Origin: Sodalis glossinidius str. 'morsitans'
GTDB lineage: Bacteria > Pseudomonadota > Gammaproteobacteria > Enterobacterales > Enterobacteriaceae
DNA: 64,000 nt
Assembly: GCF_000010085.1 (NCBI RefSeq)
Contig: NC_007712.1
Location: 1,736,001 to 1,800,000, forward strand
Direction of reading: 5' to 3'
In this document: one piece after another, positions 17,709-27,206 of the stretch
How positions within the stretch are numbered: position 1 is the first letter of the stretch
Layout of the letters: every line of letters begins with the position of its first letter
The notes under the pieces: model-generated
Database searches by the model: none
What the model saw: the letters and a program-made list of their open reading frames with translations, nothing else
Told to the model about the DNA's origin: nothing
Made by a program: the position numbers and the translations under genes

Positions 17709-20700
17709 TTACAGCGGGTCCGGCGTGCCCGGACGGGTTGCCGGTGCGGTCGCTTGATGGTCCGCGGCGTGACCGCCGGCGCCGCCGCGGCCGTCGAAGC
17801 GGTAGTCCGGCCGTTGCCAGTCGCTGATCGGTGGCGGCGAAGGCGTATAGGCCGGCGCAGGTGCTTTGGTCATCGGTGCGCTGGCGTGATGCTTAAAGCG
17901 CGTGGCAGGGGCTTTGGGCGTTGCCGGTAACGGCTGTCCGTCCTGCGCCAGCGGCGTGCTGACGGGAGGCTGCGCGTGACGTGCGGCGTCTTGGGCTGCG
18001 GCAGAAGGCGTGGTTTGCCCCATGCCGTGAGTCTCGCTGTCCGCCGTCGACACAACGGGGGGGAGTGCGGCGTCAGAGGACGCAGCGGCCCCCGACGCGA
18101 CGATAGCATTGCCCGTTTCCTCAGGACGTTGCACCTCGACCGTTACGGCAGGCTCGGACGCCGGCGCCAGACTGGCGGGGCGTTCCTCGCCGCACGATGC
18201 GGTAGGCTGGGAGGCTGGCGTTGGATCGGCGGGGTGTTCCTCACCGTGAGATGCTGCAGGCTGGGACGACGCGGCGGAATGCGCCTCAACGCACGGCTCA
18301 ACCGGCAGCTGAGCCGTTTCGGCCCCACGGACGGGGTCGCTCGGATGCGTGGCCTCCGGCGTGGCAAAGGCGTCATTGGGCTGTGCAGATGCTTGAGACA
18401 GATCTGCGGCCGTTGACGCCACGGCGCTAACGGCGGCCGGCTCGGCTTGCTCAATCTGTCGTTGTGCCACTTGCCGGTCATCGGGGGCGATGACCGGTGG
18501 CACCTCATCAGCGGCAGCTTCCTGTGCTGGTGAGGGATCCTGCGGGACCAGCGTGGTGGGCGGTAGCGCTTCGCTGACCGTTACCGTTCCGCCTGCTACC
18601 GTCGCGGCAAATGCTGTCTGTGGCTGTTGCTCTGCGGCGTCAGCCACCTCTGCGGTCTGGAAGCCACCGGCCACATCGGTGAGCGCGTCTTGTTCCGGCT
18701 GCTCGATGGGCGTGATGGGATAGCTGACCCACACTTTACCCGAGGCCATTTCCGGCGACACGACCGCGCTGGTAAGCGGTACCGGCGACGAGAGTGGATA
18801 ACGTTCATCGCGGTAACGGCGGCGGCGTTGGCCGCTTACGCGCAGATGACGCGGGGAACGCCGTGAACGGCGCGGCAAACCCGCCTCGTTACCGTTACGT
18901 CCGGCATCGGCATTGCTGGCATCGAGCGCGACGTCATTCTTGTCTTGCAGGACGTCGTTACTATCATTGTCGTCTTGACTTTCTACCGCCGCATTAAACG
19001 CGGCGGTGGCGCTTTCCGCGGCGGCAGGAAGGGTGGGTCGATCGCCGACGCGGATTTTGCGATTCAATGCGCGACGCTGACGGCGCGGCTGAGCCTGAAT
19101 CGGCTTATCGTCCTCGTCGGAGGCGTTGCCGCCGTCTGACTCTGTCACGGCGGCAGGCAACGCTTTTATTTCCTGCTCTGCGGTCTGCGCTTTCGGCTCT
19201 TGTTGACGTCGGCGCTGACGATCTTGACGTGGTTCGCGACGCGGCTGGACCTGCTCTTCCTGCGCTGTTTCTTCAACAATGTCGCTTGCCGTGTCTGTTT
19301 CATTAAGGGTCTGCGAACGCTTGCGGCGCGGATCGTCACGGCCATCGCGGAGCTGACGGTTTTCCTGACCGGCGCGGACCGGTTCGCCATTCCGGTCACG
19401 GCGGCCGCCCTGACGGCGTTGACCGCGGCGATCCTGACGCTCCTGGCGACGCGGCGTTTCCGCCTCGGCCGGTGCCTCGACGACTACCGCTTTGGCGGTG
19501 TCTGTTTCCTGCTGTGGCGCCGGTGTGCCGAGGAGGGATTTGAAACCATCGACTAGACGGCCGAACAGGCCGCGCGATGCGCCGGCGCTTGCCGCGCTGA
19601 CGGCAGGCGCCGCCGGTACGCTACTCGCATCAACCGTAGCCGGTTTCTCGCTGACCAGCGGCGGATCGGGCATCACAAATGCCGCCAACGCCGGCTGTTC
19701 GGGGCGTTTGCGATCCGAGGCAGGCTCCTCTGACGGTTGGGTCATTTCCGCTTCATGCAACTGCGGCAGCAGATAGCTCAGGGTGGGGGCTTCTTCGCCT
19801 TTGCGCACGCGCAGTACCGCATAATGCGGGGTCTGCATTTGATCGTTAGGCACGATAATCGCCTGGACGCCGCCCTGACGTTTTTCAATGGCGTTAACGG
19901 CTTCGCGTTTCTCGTTCAGCAAATAAGAGGCGATAGGCACCGGCACGATGGCGTGCACTTCGTGGGTATTCTCTTTTAGCGCCTCTTCTTCGATAAGCCG
20001 CAGTATGGAAAGAGAAAGGGATTCGTTATCACGAATGGTGCCGGTACCGCCGCAGCGGGGGCAGACGTGATGGCTCGATTCACCCAGCGACGGGCTCAGA
20101 CGCTGACGGGATAGCTCCAGTAGGCCGAAGCGGGAAATGCGCCCGATTTGAATGCGGGCACGGTCCTGACGGACCGATTCACGCAGGCAATTTTCCACTT
20201 CGCGCTGGTGGCGCACCGGCGTCATATCGATAAAGTCGATAACGATCAAACCGCCCAGGTCGCGCAGACGCAGCTGGCGGGCGATTTCATCCGCCGCCTC
20301 AAGGTTGGTATTGAAAGCGGTTTCTTCAATATCGCCGCCGCGGGTTGAGCGCGCGGAGTTGATATCAATGGCGGTCAACGCCTCGGTAGTATCGATGACA
20401 ATGGAGCCACCGGAGGGCAGCCGCACTTCACGCTGGAAGGCAGATTCAATCTGTGATTCGATCTGGTAGTGGCTGAACAGAGGAATTTCTCCACTGTAAA
20501 GCTTAATTTTGCTAGTAAAATCAGGGCGACCCAGTGAAGCAATATGCTCTTTGGCCAGGTCCAGTACTTTGGGATTATCGATCAGAATTTCGCCGATATC
20601 CGGCCGCAAATAATCGCGGAAGGCGCGGACAATAACATTACTTTCCTGGTGGATCAGAAAAGGCGCCGGGCGTCCTTCAGCAGCCTTTTTAATCGCCTGC

Positions 20701-21272
20701 CAATGTTTGAGGCGGAAAGCCAGATCCCATTGCAGCGCGTCGGCCGACTTGCCGACGCCGGCGGTGCGGACGATAAGTCCCATGCTGTCGGGAAGCTCAA
20801 GGGAGGACAAGGCTTCTTTCAGCTCGGTGCGATCATCACCCTCGATACGGCGTGATATGCCGCCCGCGCGCGGATTGTTCGGCATCAGCACCAGATAACT
20901 GCCGGCCAGGCTGATAAAAGTGGTCAGCGCTGCGCCTTTATTACCCCGTTCCTCTTTATCGACCTGTACGATGACTTCCTGGCCTTCGCGCAGCACGTCC
21001 TTGATATTGGGTCTGCCGTGGGAAGAATATTGAGGAGGAAAATACTCGCGTGAAATTTCTTTAAGGGGAAGGAAACCGTGGCGCTCTGCGCCATAATCCA
21101 CAAACGCTGCTTCCAGGCTGGGTTCAATACGGGTGATTTTACCCTTGTAGATATTGGCTTTTTTTTGCTCATGCCCGGGGCTTTCAATATCCAGGTCATA
21201 CAGCCGCTGGCCATCTACCAGAGCGACGCGCAACTCTTCCTGTTGAGTTGCGTTAATTAACATTCTTTTCAT
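17709..21272 (-). CDS. rne: ribonuclease E, degradosome scaffold
   Basis: Endoribonuclease that starts most mRNA decay and matures rRNA and tRNA. 1187 residues against 1061 in E. coli. The catalytic half (about 1-530) is intact: MKRMLINATQQEELRVALVDGQ, an S1 domain at about 36-120, the DNase I-like core with the metal aspartates in AIDINSARSTRG and IVIDFIDM, and the Zn-link CPRCGGTG. The C-terminal half keeps the membrane-binding amphipathic helix (GLFGRLVDGFKSLLG, about 570), Arg-rich RNA-binding segments and the PNPase-binding end (HHASAPMTKAPAPAY ... SDWQRPDYRFDGRGGAGGH). The extra length is Ala/Pro/Glu-rich linker with a tandem repeat. It is transcribed alone from a long leader. Confidence 0.97.
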   Translation of the reverse strand: MKRMLINATQQEELRVALVDGQRLYDLDIESPGHEQKKANIYKGKITRIEPSLEAAFVDYGAERHGFLPLKEISREYFPPQYSSHGRPNIKDVLREGQEVIVQVDKEERGNKGAALTTFISLAGSYLVLMPNNPRAGGISRRIEGDDRTELKEALSSLELPDSMGLIVRTAGVGKSADALQWDLAFRLKHWQAIKKAAEGRPAPFLIHQESNVIVRAFRDYLRPDIGEILIDNPKVLDLAKEHIASLGRPDFTSKIKLYSGEIPLFSHYQIESQIESAFQREVRLPSGGSIVIDTTEALTAIDINSARSTRGGDIEETAFNTNLEAADEIARQLRLRDLGGLIVIDFIDMTPVRHQREVENCLRESVRQDRARIQIGRISRFGLLELSRQRLSPSLGESSHHVCPRCGGTGTIRDNESLSLSILRLIEEEALKENTHEVHAIVPVPIASYLLNEKREAVNAIEKRQGGVQAIIVPNDQMQTPHYAVLRVRKGEEAPTLSYLLPQLHEAEMTQPSEEPASDRKRPEQPALAAFVMPDPPLVSEKPATVDASSVPAAPAVSAASAGASRGLFGRLVDGFKSLLGTPAPQQETDTAKAVVVEAPAEAETPRRQERQDRRGQRRQGGRRDRNGEPVRAGQENRQLRDGRDDPRRKRSQTLNETDTASDIVEETAQEEQVQPRREPRQDRQRRRQQEPKAQTAEQEIKALPAAVTESDGGNASDEDDKPIQAQPRRQRRALNRKIRVGDRPTLPAAAESATAAFNAAVESQDDNDSNDVLQDKNDVALDASNADAGRNGNEAGLPRRSRRSPRHLRVSGQRRRRYRDERYPLSSPVPLTSAVVSPEMASGKVWVSYPITPIEQPEQDALTDVAGGFQTAEVADAAEQQPQTAFAATVAGGTVTVSEALPPTTLVPQDPSPAQEAAADEVPPVIAPDDRQVAQRQIEQAEPAAVSAVASTAADLSQASAQPNDAFATPEATHPSDPVRGAETAQLPVEPCVEAHSAASSQPAASHGEEHPADPTPASQPTASCGEERPASLAPASEPAVTVEVQRPEETGNAIVASGAAASSDAALPPVVSTADSETHGMGQTTPSAAAQDAARHAQPPVSTPLAQDGQPLPATPKAPATRFKHHASAPMTKAPAPAYTPSPPPISDWQRPDYRFDGRGGAGGHAADHQATAPATRPGTPDPL
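18157..18264 (-). repeat. tandem 54-bp imperfect repeat inside rne
   Basis: Two adjacent in-frame 54-bp units (18157-18210 and 18211-18264) encode SQPAASHGEEHPADPTPA and SQPTASCGEERPASLAPA. A third, more diverged unit follows in the protein (SEPAVTVEVQRPEETGNA). The repeat lies in the disordered scaffold of RNase E and contributes to its unusual length. Confidence 0.8.
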
Positions 21273-21640
21273 CGTAACTTACTCATTTTTTATGCATTGG
21301 CATCAGAGCTGCGGGCAAAAAACCGCATGGCCGGGTAATCACCGACGGCCCCGTGACTTGGCGCAAAGCCGTCAACCTCACGGTTGTCGCTTGCTAAGGG
21401 GCGCATTATTTCGGTAGCCTGTTTCCCATAACGGAAAACAGCACTTTTACAGGGGAATAACGTCTGATGATTATTGCCAGAACGGATTCCTTTTGCCGGC
21501 CAAGCTGCAATCCGCAGCCCGCTAACTGCCCGATTAGCCATTACGTCTTACGCCATTGCCGCGTTTAGGCTGAACCAGACAAATTCAAAATTCCTCGATT
21601 ACTCGTCCTGGACGCGAAAACGTGGAAAGTAAATGCATTA
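21273..21640 (-). promoter_or_regulatory. rne leader (autoregulatory 5' UTR) and promoter region
   Basis: About 370 bp before rne carry no gene on either strand. Read on the minus strand the stretch has hairpin-forming text such as CTGTTTTCCGTTATGGGAAACAG-like and GCCGTCGGTGATTACCCGGC-like segments. In E. coli RNase E controls its own mRNA through structures in a leader of about 360 nt. Position and length fit; I did not compute the folding. Extent and promoter are approximate. Confidence 0.5.
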
Positions 21641-21832
21641 TTCCACTGCTGACACGCATATAGCAAGACGACTTTAGCCATCGATGACAAGTTTCAGACC
21701 CATCCTGATGGCTTCTCAAAGGATAGCGTAACGAGTCCACCGGACCAGAAAAAACCTTTTACCGATGAAACCACAGTTAAGCACATAAAAAGAAGTGGCG
21801 CTATGGTGTCGGTATATTTAGAATCCCGGCCC

Positions 21833-22789
21833 ATGAATGAGAATAATCCCGGCGTACATTTTATCACTATCTCCGCAGACGAAGCCGGTCAGCGGATTGA
21901 CAATTTTTTGCGTACGTACCTCAAAGGGGTGCCGAAAAGCATGATTTACCGCATCGTGCGTAAAGGTGAAGTGCGCGTCAATAAGAAAAGGGTAAAACCG
22001 GAATACAAACTGCAAAATGATGATGAAGTGCGTATTCCGCCGGTGCGACGTTCTGATGAAGAACACGCGCCCATATCCACCGGATTGGATAAAGTTGCCG
22101 CGTTAAATGAGGCAGTGCTTTACGAAGACGATCACCTGCTGATCTTGAACAAGCCGGCCGGCACGGCGGTGCATGGCGGCAGCGGTCTCAGCTTTGGCGT
22201 TATTGAGGGCCTGCGCGCGTTGCGCCCCGACGCACGTTTTCTGGAATTGGTTCACCGCCTGGATAGGGACACCTCAGGGGTGCTGTTAGTGGCCAAGAAG
22301 CGGTCGGCGCTGCGCGCGTTGCATGAGCAGCTGCGCGCTAAAGGAATGCAAAAGGATTATCTGGCGTTGGTGCGCGGTCAGTGGCAGTCCCATGTCAAAA
22401 CGATCGCGGCGCCGCTGTTGAAAAATATTCTCGCCAGCGGCGAGCGCATCGTGCGGGTCAACAGCGAGGGCAAGCCCTCGGAAACCTGTTTCAAGGTCGA
22501 GGAACGGTTTACGCTTGCCATGCTGGTTCGAGCCAGCCCAGTAACCGGACGCACCCACCAAATCCGTGTTCATGCCCAGCATGCCGGCCATCCGATTGCG
22601 TTTGACGATCGCTACGGCGATGGCATGTTTGATCAGCAGCTGAAAGGCTGTGGCCTGAACCGGCTGTTTCTGCACGCGGCTGCGCTGCGCTTCGACCATC
22701 CCGGCAGCGGCGAAACGTTGCGGATAGACGCGCCGCTGGATGCGTCGTTGCGCCAGTGCCTGTTGTATTTGCGCGATAACCACAAATAG
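21833..22789 (+). CDS. rluC: 23S rRNA pseudouridine(955/2504/2580) synthase
   Basis: Pseudouridine synthase of the RluA family that modifies U955, U2504 and U2580 of 23S rRNA (E. coli numbering). 318 residues from ATG 21833, the start that matches E. coli length (319); an upstream in-frame ATG at 21803 would add ten unmatched residues and cannot be excluded. The S4 RNA-binding domain is at about 15-75 (AGQRIDNFLRTYLKGVPKSMIYR). The catalytic Asp lies in HRLDRDTSGVLL, and SPVTGRTHQIRVHAQHAGHPI is complete. Divergent from rne, sharing the intergenic region as in E. coli. Confidence 0.96.
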   Translation: MNENNPGVHFITISADEAGQRIDNFLRTYLKGVPKSMIYRIVRKGEVRVNKKRVKPEYKLQNDDEVRIPPVRRSDEEHAPISTGLDKVAALNEAVLYEDDHLLILNKPAGTAVHGGSGLSFGVIEGLRALRPDARFLELVHRLDRDTSGVLLVAKKRSALRALHEQLRAKGMQKDYLALVRGQWQSHVKTIAAPLLKNILASGERIVRVNSEGKPSETCFKVEERFTLAMLVRASPVTGRTHQIRVHAQHAGHPIAFDDRYGDGMFDQQLKGCGLNRLFLHAAALRFDHPGSGETLRIDAPLDASLRQCLLYLRDNHK

Positions 22790-22808
22790 GCGTGCCGGCT
22801 GTTAGCGG

Positions 22809-23393
22809 TTACCGGCGTAGAGGATTTACCCCCTCCCGGCGCAGCATGTCGGCGAGCGCCAGCAGCGGTAACCCGATCAGCGTGTTGGGGTCCCGGCCCT
22901 CAAGCGCCTCGAAGAGCGCGATCCCCAGTCCTTCGCATTGAAAACTGCCCGCACATTGCAAGGGCTGTTCCAAATGCACATAGCCGGCGATTTCAGCGTC
23001 CTCCAGCGCGCGGAAACGAACGACAAAGGGTTCCGTACAGGCCTGCAAAGCACCGCTGGCGCTATTGAGCAGCGCCAGGCCGGTATAGAACGTCACGGCT
23101 TTGCCGTGGGCGCTGGTCAGCTGTGCAATGGCGTTGGCTTCCGTGAGCGGCTTCCCCGCGATCTGGCCATCCAGCACGCAGCATTGATCGGCACCGATGA
23201 TCAGGTGCCGGGGATAACGCTCGGCCAGCGCCTGCGCTTTCGCGATGGCCAGGCGCTGCACCATTGGCGCCGCCTCTTCGCCGGCGTGCGGCGTTTCATC
23301 GATATCCGGGGCGTGAAATTCAAACGGTATTCTTAATTTCTCCAACAGCGCGCGGCGGTAAGGGGAAGAAGAGGCCAGAACGATTTTATGCAT
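22809..23393 (-). CDS. yceF: Maf-like 7-methyl-GTP pyrophosphatase
   Basis: House-cleaning nucleotide pyrophosphatase of the Maf/HAM1 fold; the E. coli YceF protein prefers m7GTP. 194 residues from ATG 23393 (MHKIVLASSSPYRRALLEKL). Motifs: SSSPYRR (phosphate binding), FEFHAPDIDE, IIGADQCCVLDG (catalytic Asp region) and GKPLTEANAIAQL. It is convergent with rluC and divergent from yceD, the E. coli arrangement. Confidence 0.94.
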   Translation of the reverse strand: MHKIVLASSSPYRRALLEKLRIPFEFHAPDIDETPHAGEEAAPMVQRLAIAKAQALAERYPRHLIIGADQCCVLDGQIAGKPLTEANAIAQLTSAHGKAVTFYTGLALLNSASGALQACTEPFVVRFRALEDAEIAGYVHLEQPLQCAGSFQCEGLGIALFEALEGRDPNTLIGLPLLALADMLRREGVNPLRR

Positions 23394-23525
23394 CACTTTA
23401 TTATCCGCAGGATGGTCAAATTCATCGCCGCATTCTAAACTGTCCAGCGTCAAGATGGCGAATATGGGTGAAAAACACCCTTTTTCTTTGACTCCCGCTC
23501 GTTACAAAGTTAATATGCGCGCCCT

Positions 23526-24047
23526 ATGCAAAAGGTAAAATTACCCTTGACCATTGATGTGGTACGTACCGCTCAGAAACGCCTGGACTATGCTGGTGTC
23601 TATGCGCCTGAGCAGGTAACGCGTGTTGCCGAATCCGTGGTAAGTGTGGAGAGTGATGTTGAGGCCGCGTTATCGTTCGCAATCGATAACCAGCGCCTGG
23701 CGGTGATTAGCGGCCATGCAGACGTAGAGGTCACCCTGCGCTGCCAGCGTTGCAATCAGCCGTTCTCGCATCAGGTACACACGACATTTTGTTTCAGTCC
23801 GGTCGTCAGCGACGAACAGGCTGAGGCGTTGCCGGAAGCGTACGAAGCGGTCTACGTCGATGGATTTGGTGAGGTGGATTTGTTGGCAATGATAGAAGAT
23901 GAAATTATTCTTTCATTGCCTATCGCGCCGGTGCATGATCCTGAACACTGTGAAGTGTCCGCAACGGAACAGGTATTTGGTAAACTACCCGCCGAGGCGG
24001 AAAAACCTAATCCATTTTTCGTATTAGACAGTTTAAAGCATAAGTAA
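23526..24047 (+). CDS. yceD: DUF177 protein upstream of rpmF (23S rRNA accumulation protein family)
   Basis: 173 residues, typical for YceD. The family signature is seen in MQKVKLPLTIDVVRTAQKRLDYAG, the cysteine pair LRCQRCNQPF and the C-terminal LPIAPVHDPEHCEVS. It is encoded just before rpmF (15 bp gap), as in most bacteria, and related proteins affect 23S rRNA levels. The role is not established biochemically. First gene of the rpmF-plsX-fab cluster. Confidence 0.94.
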   Translation: MQKVKLPLTIDVVRTAQKRLDYAGVYAPEQVTRVAESVVSVESDVEAALSFAIDNQRLAVISGHADVEVTLRCQRCNQPFSHQVHTTFCFSPVVSDEQAEALPEAYEAVYVDGFGEVDLLAMIEDEIILSLPIAPVHDPEHCEVSATEQVFGKLPAEAEKPNPFFVLDSLKHK

Positions 24048-24062
24048 TCGAGGAGTAAGTCC

Positions 24063-24233
24063 ATGGCCGTACAACAAAACAAACCCACCCGTTCCAAACG
24101 TGGTATGCGCCGTTCTCACGACGCGCTGACCACCTCCACTGTATCAGTGGACAAAGCTTCCGGTGAAACCCACCTGCGCCACCACATCACTGCCGACGGT
24201 TTCTACCGCGGTCGTAAAGTTATCGCCAAGTAA
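24063..24233 (+). CDS. rpmF: 50S ribosomal protein L32
   Basis: 56 residues: MAVQQNKPTRSKRGMRRSHD, then LTTSTVSVDKASGETHLRHHI and a basic end FYRGRKVIAK. This is the L32 length and sequence of enterobacteria. GAGGAG lies 9 bp before the ATG. Located between yceD and plsX as in E. coli, linking ribosome and membrane lipid synthesis in one transcription unit. Confidence 0.98.
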   Translation: MAVQQNKPTRSKRGMRRSHDALTTSTVSVDKASGETHLRHHITADGFYRGRKVIAK

Positions 24234-24249
24234 TTCCTAAGGCGATCCA

Positions 24250-25284
24250 TTGAGACGTCTAACCCTTGCGTTAGATGCTATGGGCGGCGACTTCGGTCCC
24301 GCCGTGACGGTGCCTGCAGCTTTGCAGGCACTGGTCTCATATCCGCAACTTGAGCTGCTGCTTGTCGGCAATCCTGCAGCGATACATTCTTTACTGGTAA
24401 AAACCGATTCCGTTCTGCTTGAGCGATTAACGGTCATTCCCGCTGAATCGGTTATTACCAGTGACGCTAAACCGTCGCAGGCCATAAGGGCAAGCCGCGG
24501 CACCTCCATGCGCGTTGCGCTGGAGCTTATCAGGGACGGTCGTGCCCAGGCCTGCGTCAGCGCCGGCAATACCGGCGCGCTGATGGGGCTGGCGAAGCTG
24601 GTTCTAAAACCCCTGGACGGTATTGAACGGCCGGCGCTGATGGTGGTTCTACCCCATAAAAAGCAGGGTAAAACGGTCGTGCTGGATTTAGGCGCCAACG
24701 TCGCCTGCGATGGGGCGATGCTGGCTCAATTCGCCGTGATGGGCTCGGTGATGGCGGAGCATATCGTGGGGGTCACTAACCCGCGTGTGGCGTTGTTGAA
24801 CATCGGTGAGGAAGAAACCAAGGGCCTCGATCCGATTCAGCACGCGGCGGTACTGTTACGGGATGTTCAGTCAATTAATTATATCGGCTATCTTGAAGCC
24901 AATGAATTATTGACGGGGAAAACCGATGTCCTGGTCTGTGACGGTTTTGTTGGTAACGTCACATTAAAGACTATGGAAGGGGTGATAAGAGTTTTTCTGT
25001 CATTGCTGAAATCCTCTGGGGAAAGCGGCAGGCAGGGTTGGCTGATGCAATGGGTCAAGCGATGGATGAAACGTCGCCTAATGCGTCAATTCGGTCAGCT
25101 GAATCCCGACCAATACAATGGCGCTTGCCTGATAGGTTTGCGCGGTACCGTTATCAAAAGTCACGGTGCGGCCAACCAGCGCGCGTTTACCGCCGCTATT
25201 GAACAGGCAATGCAAGCGGTGGAGCGGCAGATCCCGGAGCGGATCGCCGCACGCCTGGATGCGGTACTACCCAAGAGTGATTAA
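24250..25284 (+). CDS. plsX: phosphate acyltransferase
   Basis: Makes acyl-phosphate from acyl-ACP for phospholipid synthesis (with PlsY), peripheral on the inner membrane. 344 residues from a TTG start at 24250, as in E. coli where plsX also starts with TTG; the mature text RRLTLALDAMGGDFGPAVTVPAA begins right there. Conserved blocks: LLVGNP, SAGNTGALMGLAKL, LPHKKQGKTVVLDLGANV, LNIGEEETKGLD, LVCDGFVGNVTLKTMEG, GTVIKSHGAANQRAF. The C-terminus is about 12 residues shorter than E. coli. Part of the rpmF-plsX-fab unit. Confidence 0.96.
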   Translation: MRRLTLALDAMGGDFGPAVTVPAALQALVSYPQLELLLVGNPAAIHSLLVKTDSVLLERLTVIPAESVITSDAKPSQAIRASRGTSMRVALELIRDGRAQACVSAGNTGALMGLAKLVLKPLDGIERPALMVVLPHKKQGKTVVLDLGANVACDGAMLAQFAVMGSVMAEHIVGVTNPRVALLNIGEEETKGLDPIQHAAVLLRDVQSINYIGYLEANELLTGKTDVLVCDGFVGNVTLKTMEGVIRVFLSLLKSSGESGRQGWLMQWVKRWMKRRLMRQFGQLNPDQYNGACLIGLRGTVIKSHGAANQRAFTAAIEQAMQAVERQIPERIAARLDAVLPKSD

Positions 25285-25290
25285 GCGTAC

Positions 25291-26244
25291 ATGTTTACAA
25301 AGATTCTCGGCACCGGGAGCTATCTTCCGGCGCATATCCGGTCCAACGCCGATCTGGAAAAAATGGTGGATACGTCTGATGAGTGGATCGTCACTCGCAC
25401 CGGTATTCGCGAACGCCGTATCGCCAGGGCCGATGAAACCGTCTCCAGTATGGGGCGTGATGCCGCTGAACAAGCGCTGACTATGGCCGGCATCGCGGTG
25501 CAGAAAGTTGGCATGATCATTGTCGCCACCACATCGTCGAGCCATGCTTTTCCAAGTTCAGCCTGCCAGATTCAGCGTGAGCTGGGCATCAATGACTGCA
25601 TCGCTTTCGATTTGGCAGCAGCCTGCGCCGGTTTTTCCTATGCGCTGAGCGTGGCGGACAACTACATTAAAAACGGCGCGGTCGAATACGCTCTGGTGGT
25701 CGGCTCTGATGCGTTAAGCCATACCCTGGATCCTGAGGATCGCGGAACGCTGATTCTGTTTGGCGATGGTGCGGGTGCGGCGGTGCTCGGACGTTCCGCT
25801 GAGCCTGGCATCATCTCCACACACCTGCACGCCGATGGCCACTATGGCGATTTGCTGACGCTTCCGTACCATAATCGTCTCGATCCGGCCGCGTCCGCTT
25901 ACCTGACAATGTCGGGCAATGAAGTGTTCAAGGTGGCGGTGACCGAACTGGCGCATATCGTCGACGAAACGCTCAGCGCCAACGGGCTAGACCGCAGTGA
26001 GCTGGACTGGCTGGTGCCCCATCAGGCTAATCTGCGCATTATTACCGCCACCGCTAAACGCCTGGGAATGGGCATGGAAAAAGTGGTCGTCACCCTTGAC
26101 CGGCACGGTAATACCTCTGCCGCTTCCGTGCCGCTGGCGCTGGACGAAGCAGTGCGCGACGGCCGCATTCAGCCAGGACATCTGGTGCTGCTCGAAGCAT
26201 TTGGTGGCGGTTTCACCTGGGGTTCAGCGCTGCTACGGTTTTAA
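25291..26244 (+). CDS. fabH: beta-ketoacyl-ACP synthase III
   Basis: Starts fatty acid synthesis by condensing acetyl-CoA with malonyl-ACP. 317 residues, the E. coli length. The catalytic triad is complete: Cys112 in LAAACAGFSYA, His in WLVPHQANLRII (about 244) and Asn in DRHGNTSAAS (about 274). The end GGGFTWGSALLRF is canonical. Starts 6 bp after plsX. Confidence 0.97.
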   Translation: MFTKILGTGSYLPAHIRSNADLEKMVDTSDEWIVTRTGIRERRIARADETVSSMGRDAAEQALTMAGIAVQKVGMIIVATTSSSHAFPSSACQIQRELGINDCIAFDLAAACAGFSYALSVADNYIKNGAVEYALVVGSDALSHTLDPEDRGTLILFGDGAGAAVLGRSAEPGIISTHLHADGHYGDLLTLPYHNRLDPAASAYLTMSGNEVFKVAVTELAHIVDETLSANGLDRSELDWLVPHQANLRIITATAKRLGMGMEKVVVTLDRHGNTSAASVPLALDEAVRDGRIQPGHLVLLEAFGGGFTWGSALLRF

Positions 26245-26262
26245 TCGACAGGAAGAAAAAGA

Positions 26263-27192
26263 ATGACTGTTTTCGCCATGGTATTTCCAGGACAGGGTTC
26301 CCAGACGGTAGGTATGTTGACGGAGCTGGCGGCAGACCACGCGGTGGTCGAGGCGACATTTGCCGAATCTTCCGCCGTCCTGGGTTATGATTTATGGCAG
26401 CGGGTGCAGCAAGGCCCGGCTGAAGAGCTGAACAAAACCTGGGTGACTCAGCCGGCATTATTGGCATCGTCGGTCGCTATCTGGCGCGTCTGGCAGCAGC
26501 AGGGCGGGCAGGTGCCGGCGCTTATGGCCGGCCACAGTCTGGGCGAGTATTCCGCGCTGGTGTGCGCAGGCAGTCTGGATTTCGCCGCGGCAATCGCTCT
26601 GGTGGCGCTGCGCGGCAAGTTGATGCAGGACGCGGTGCCGGCCGGTACCGGTGCGATGTCCGCTATTATCGGTCTGGATAGCGATGCTATCGCCGCCGCC
26701 TGTGAACAGGCGGCCCAAGGGCAGGTGGTGTCGCCGGTTAACTTCAATTCTCCGGGCCAGGTGGTTATCGCCGGGCATAAAGAAGCGGTGGAGCGTGCCG
26801 GTCTGGCTTGTAAGGAAGCCGGGGCCAAGCGCGCGTTGCCGCTGCCGGTCAGCGTGCCATCCCATTGTGCGTTGATGAAGCCCGCTGCGGAAAAATTGGC
26901 GCAGGCGCTGGAAGCGGTAACATTCGCCGCGCCTCAGATCCCGGTGATTAACAATGTGGATGTGCGCGCGGAGCAGCATTCGACGGCCATCCGCCAGGCG
27001 CTGGTGCGTCAGCTATACAGCCCGGTGCGCTGGACCGAAAGCGTGGAATACCTTGCGTCCCAGGGCGTAGAGGTGTTGCTGGAAATCGGTCCCGGTAAAG
27101 TGCTAACCGGCCTGACCAAACGAATTGATGGCAACCTGTCGGGCGCGGAGGTGAATGATCTTGCCTCGCTGGCCGCCGCGATCGAACACTAA
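26263..27192 (+). CDS. fabD: malonyl-CoA:ACP transacylase
   Basis: Loads malonyl groups onto acyl carrier protein. 309 residues. The N-terminal GQGSQ loop, the nucleophile Ser92 in GHSLGEYSAL, His near 201 in VPSHCALMKPA and Gln in the GQVVIAG loop are all in place. AGGAAGAAAAAG upstream gives a good ribosome binding site. Lies in order fabH-fabD-fabG as in E. coli. Confidence 0.97.
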   Translation: MTVFAMVFPGQGSQTVGMLTELAADHAVVEATFAESSAVLGYDLWQRVQQGPAEELNKTWVTQPALLASSVAIWRVWQQQGGQVPALMAGHSLGEYSALVCAGSLDFAAAIALVALRGKLMQDAVPAGTGAMSAIIGLDSDAIAAACEQAAQGQVVSPVNFNSPGQVVIAGHKEAVERAGLACKEAGAKRALPLPVSVPSHCALMKPAAEKLAQALEAVTFAAPQIPVINNVDVRAEQHSTAIRQALVRQLYSPVRWTESVEYLASQGVEVLLEIGPGKVLTGLTKRIDGNLSGAEVNDLASLAAAIEH

Positions 27193-27206
27193 AATTGGGG
27201 TTACAG

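Noticed and set aside
17709..18700. several plus-strand ORFs over the 3' half of rne
   Set aside because: The low-complexity GC-rich linker of RNase E leaves all frames open; the minus-strand frame ends in the known PNPase-binding sequence.
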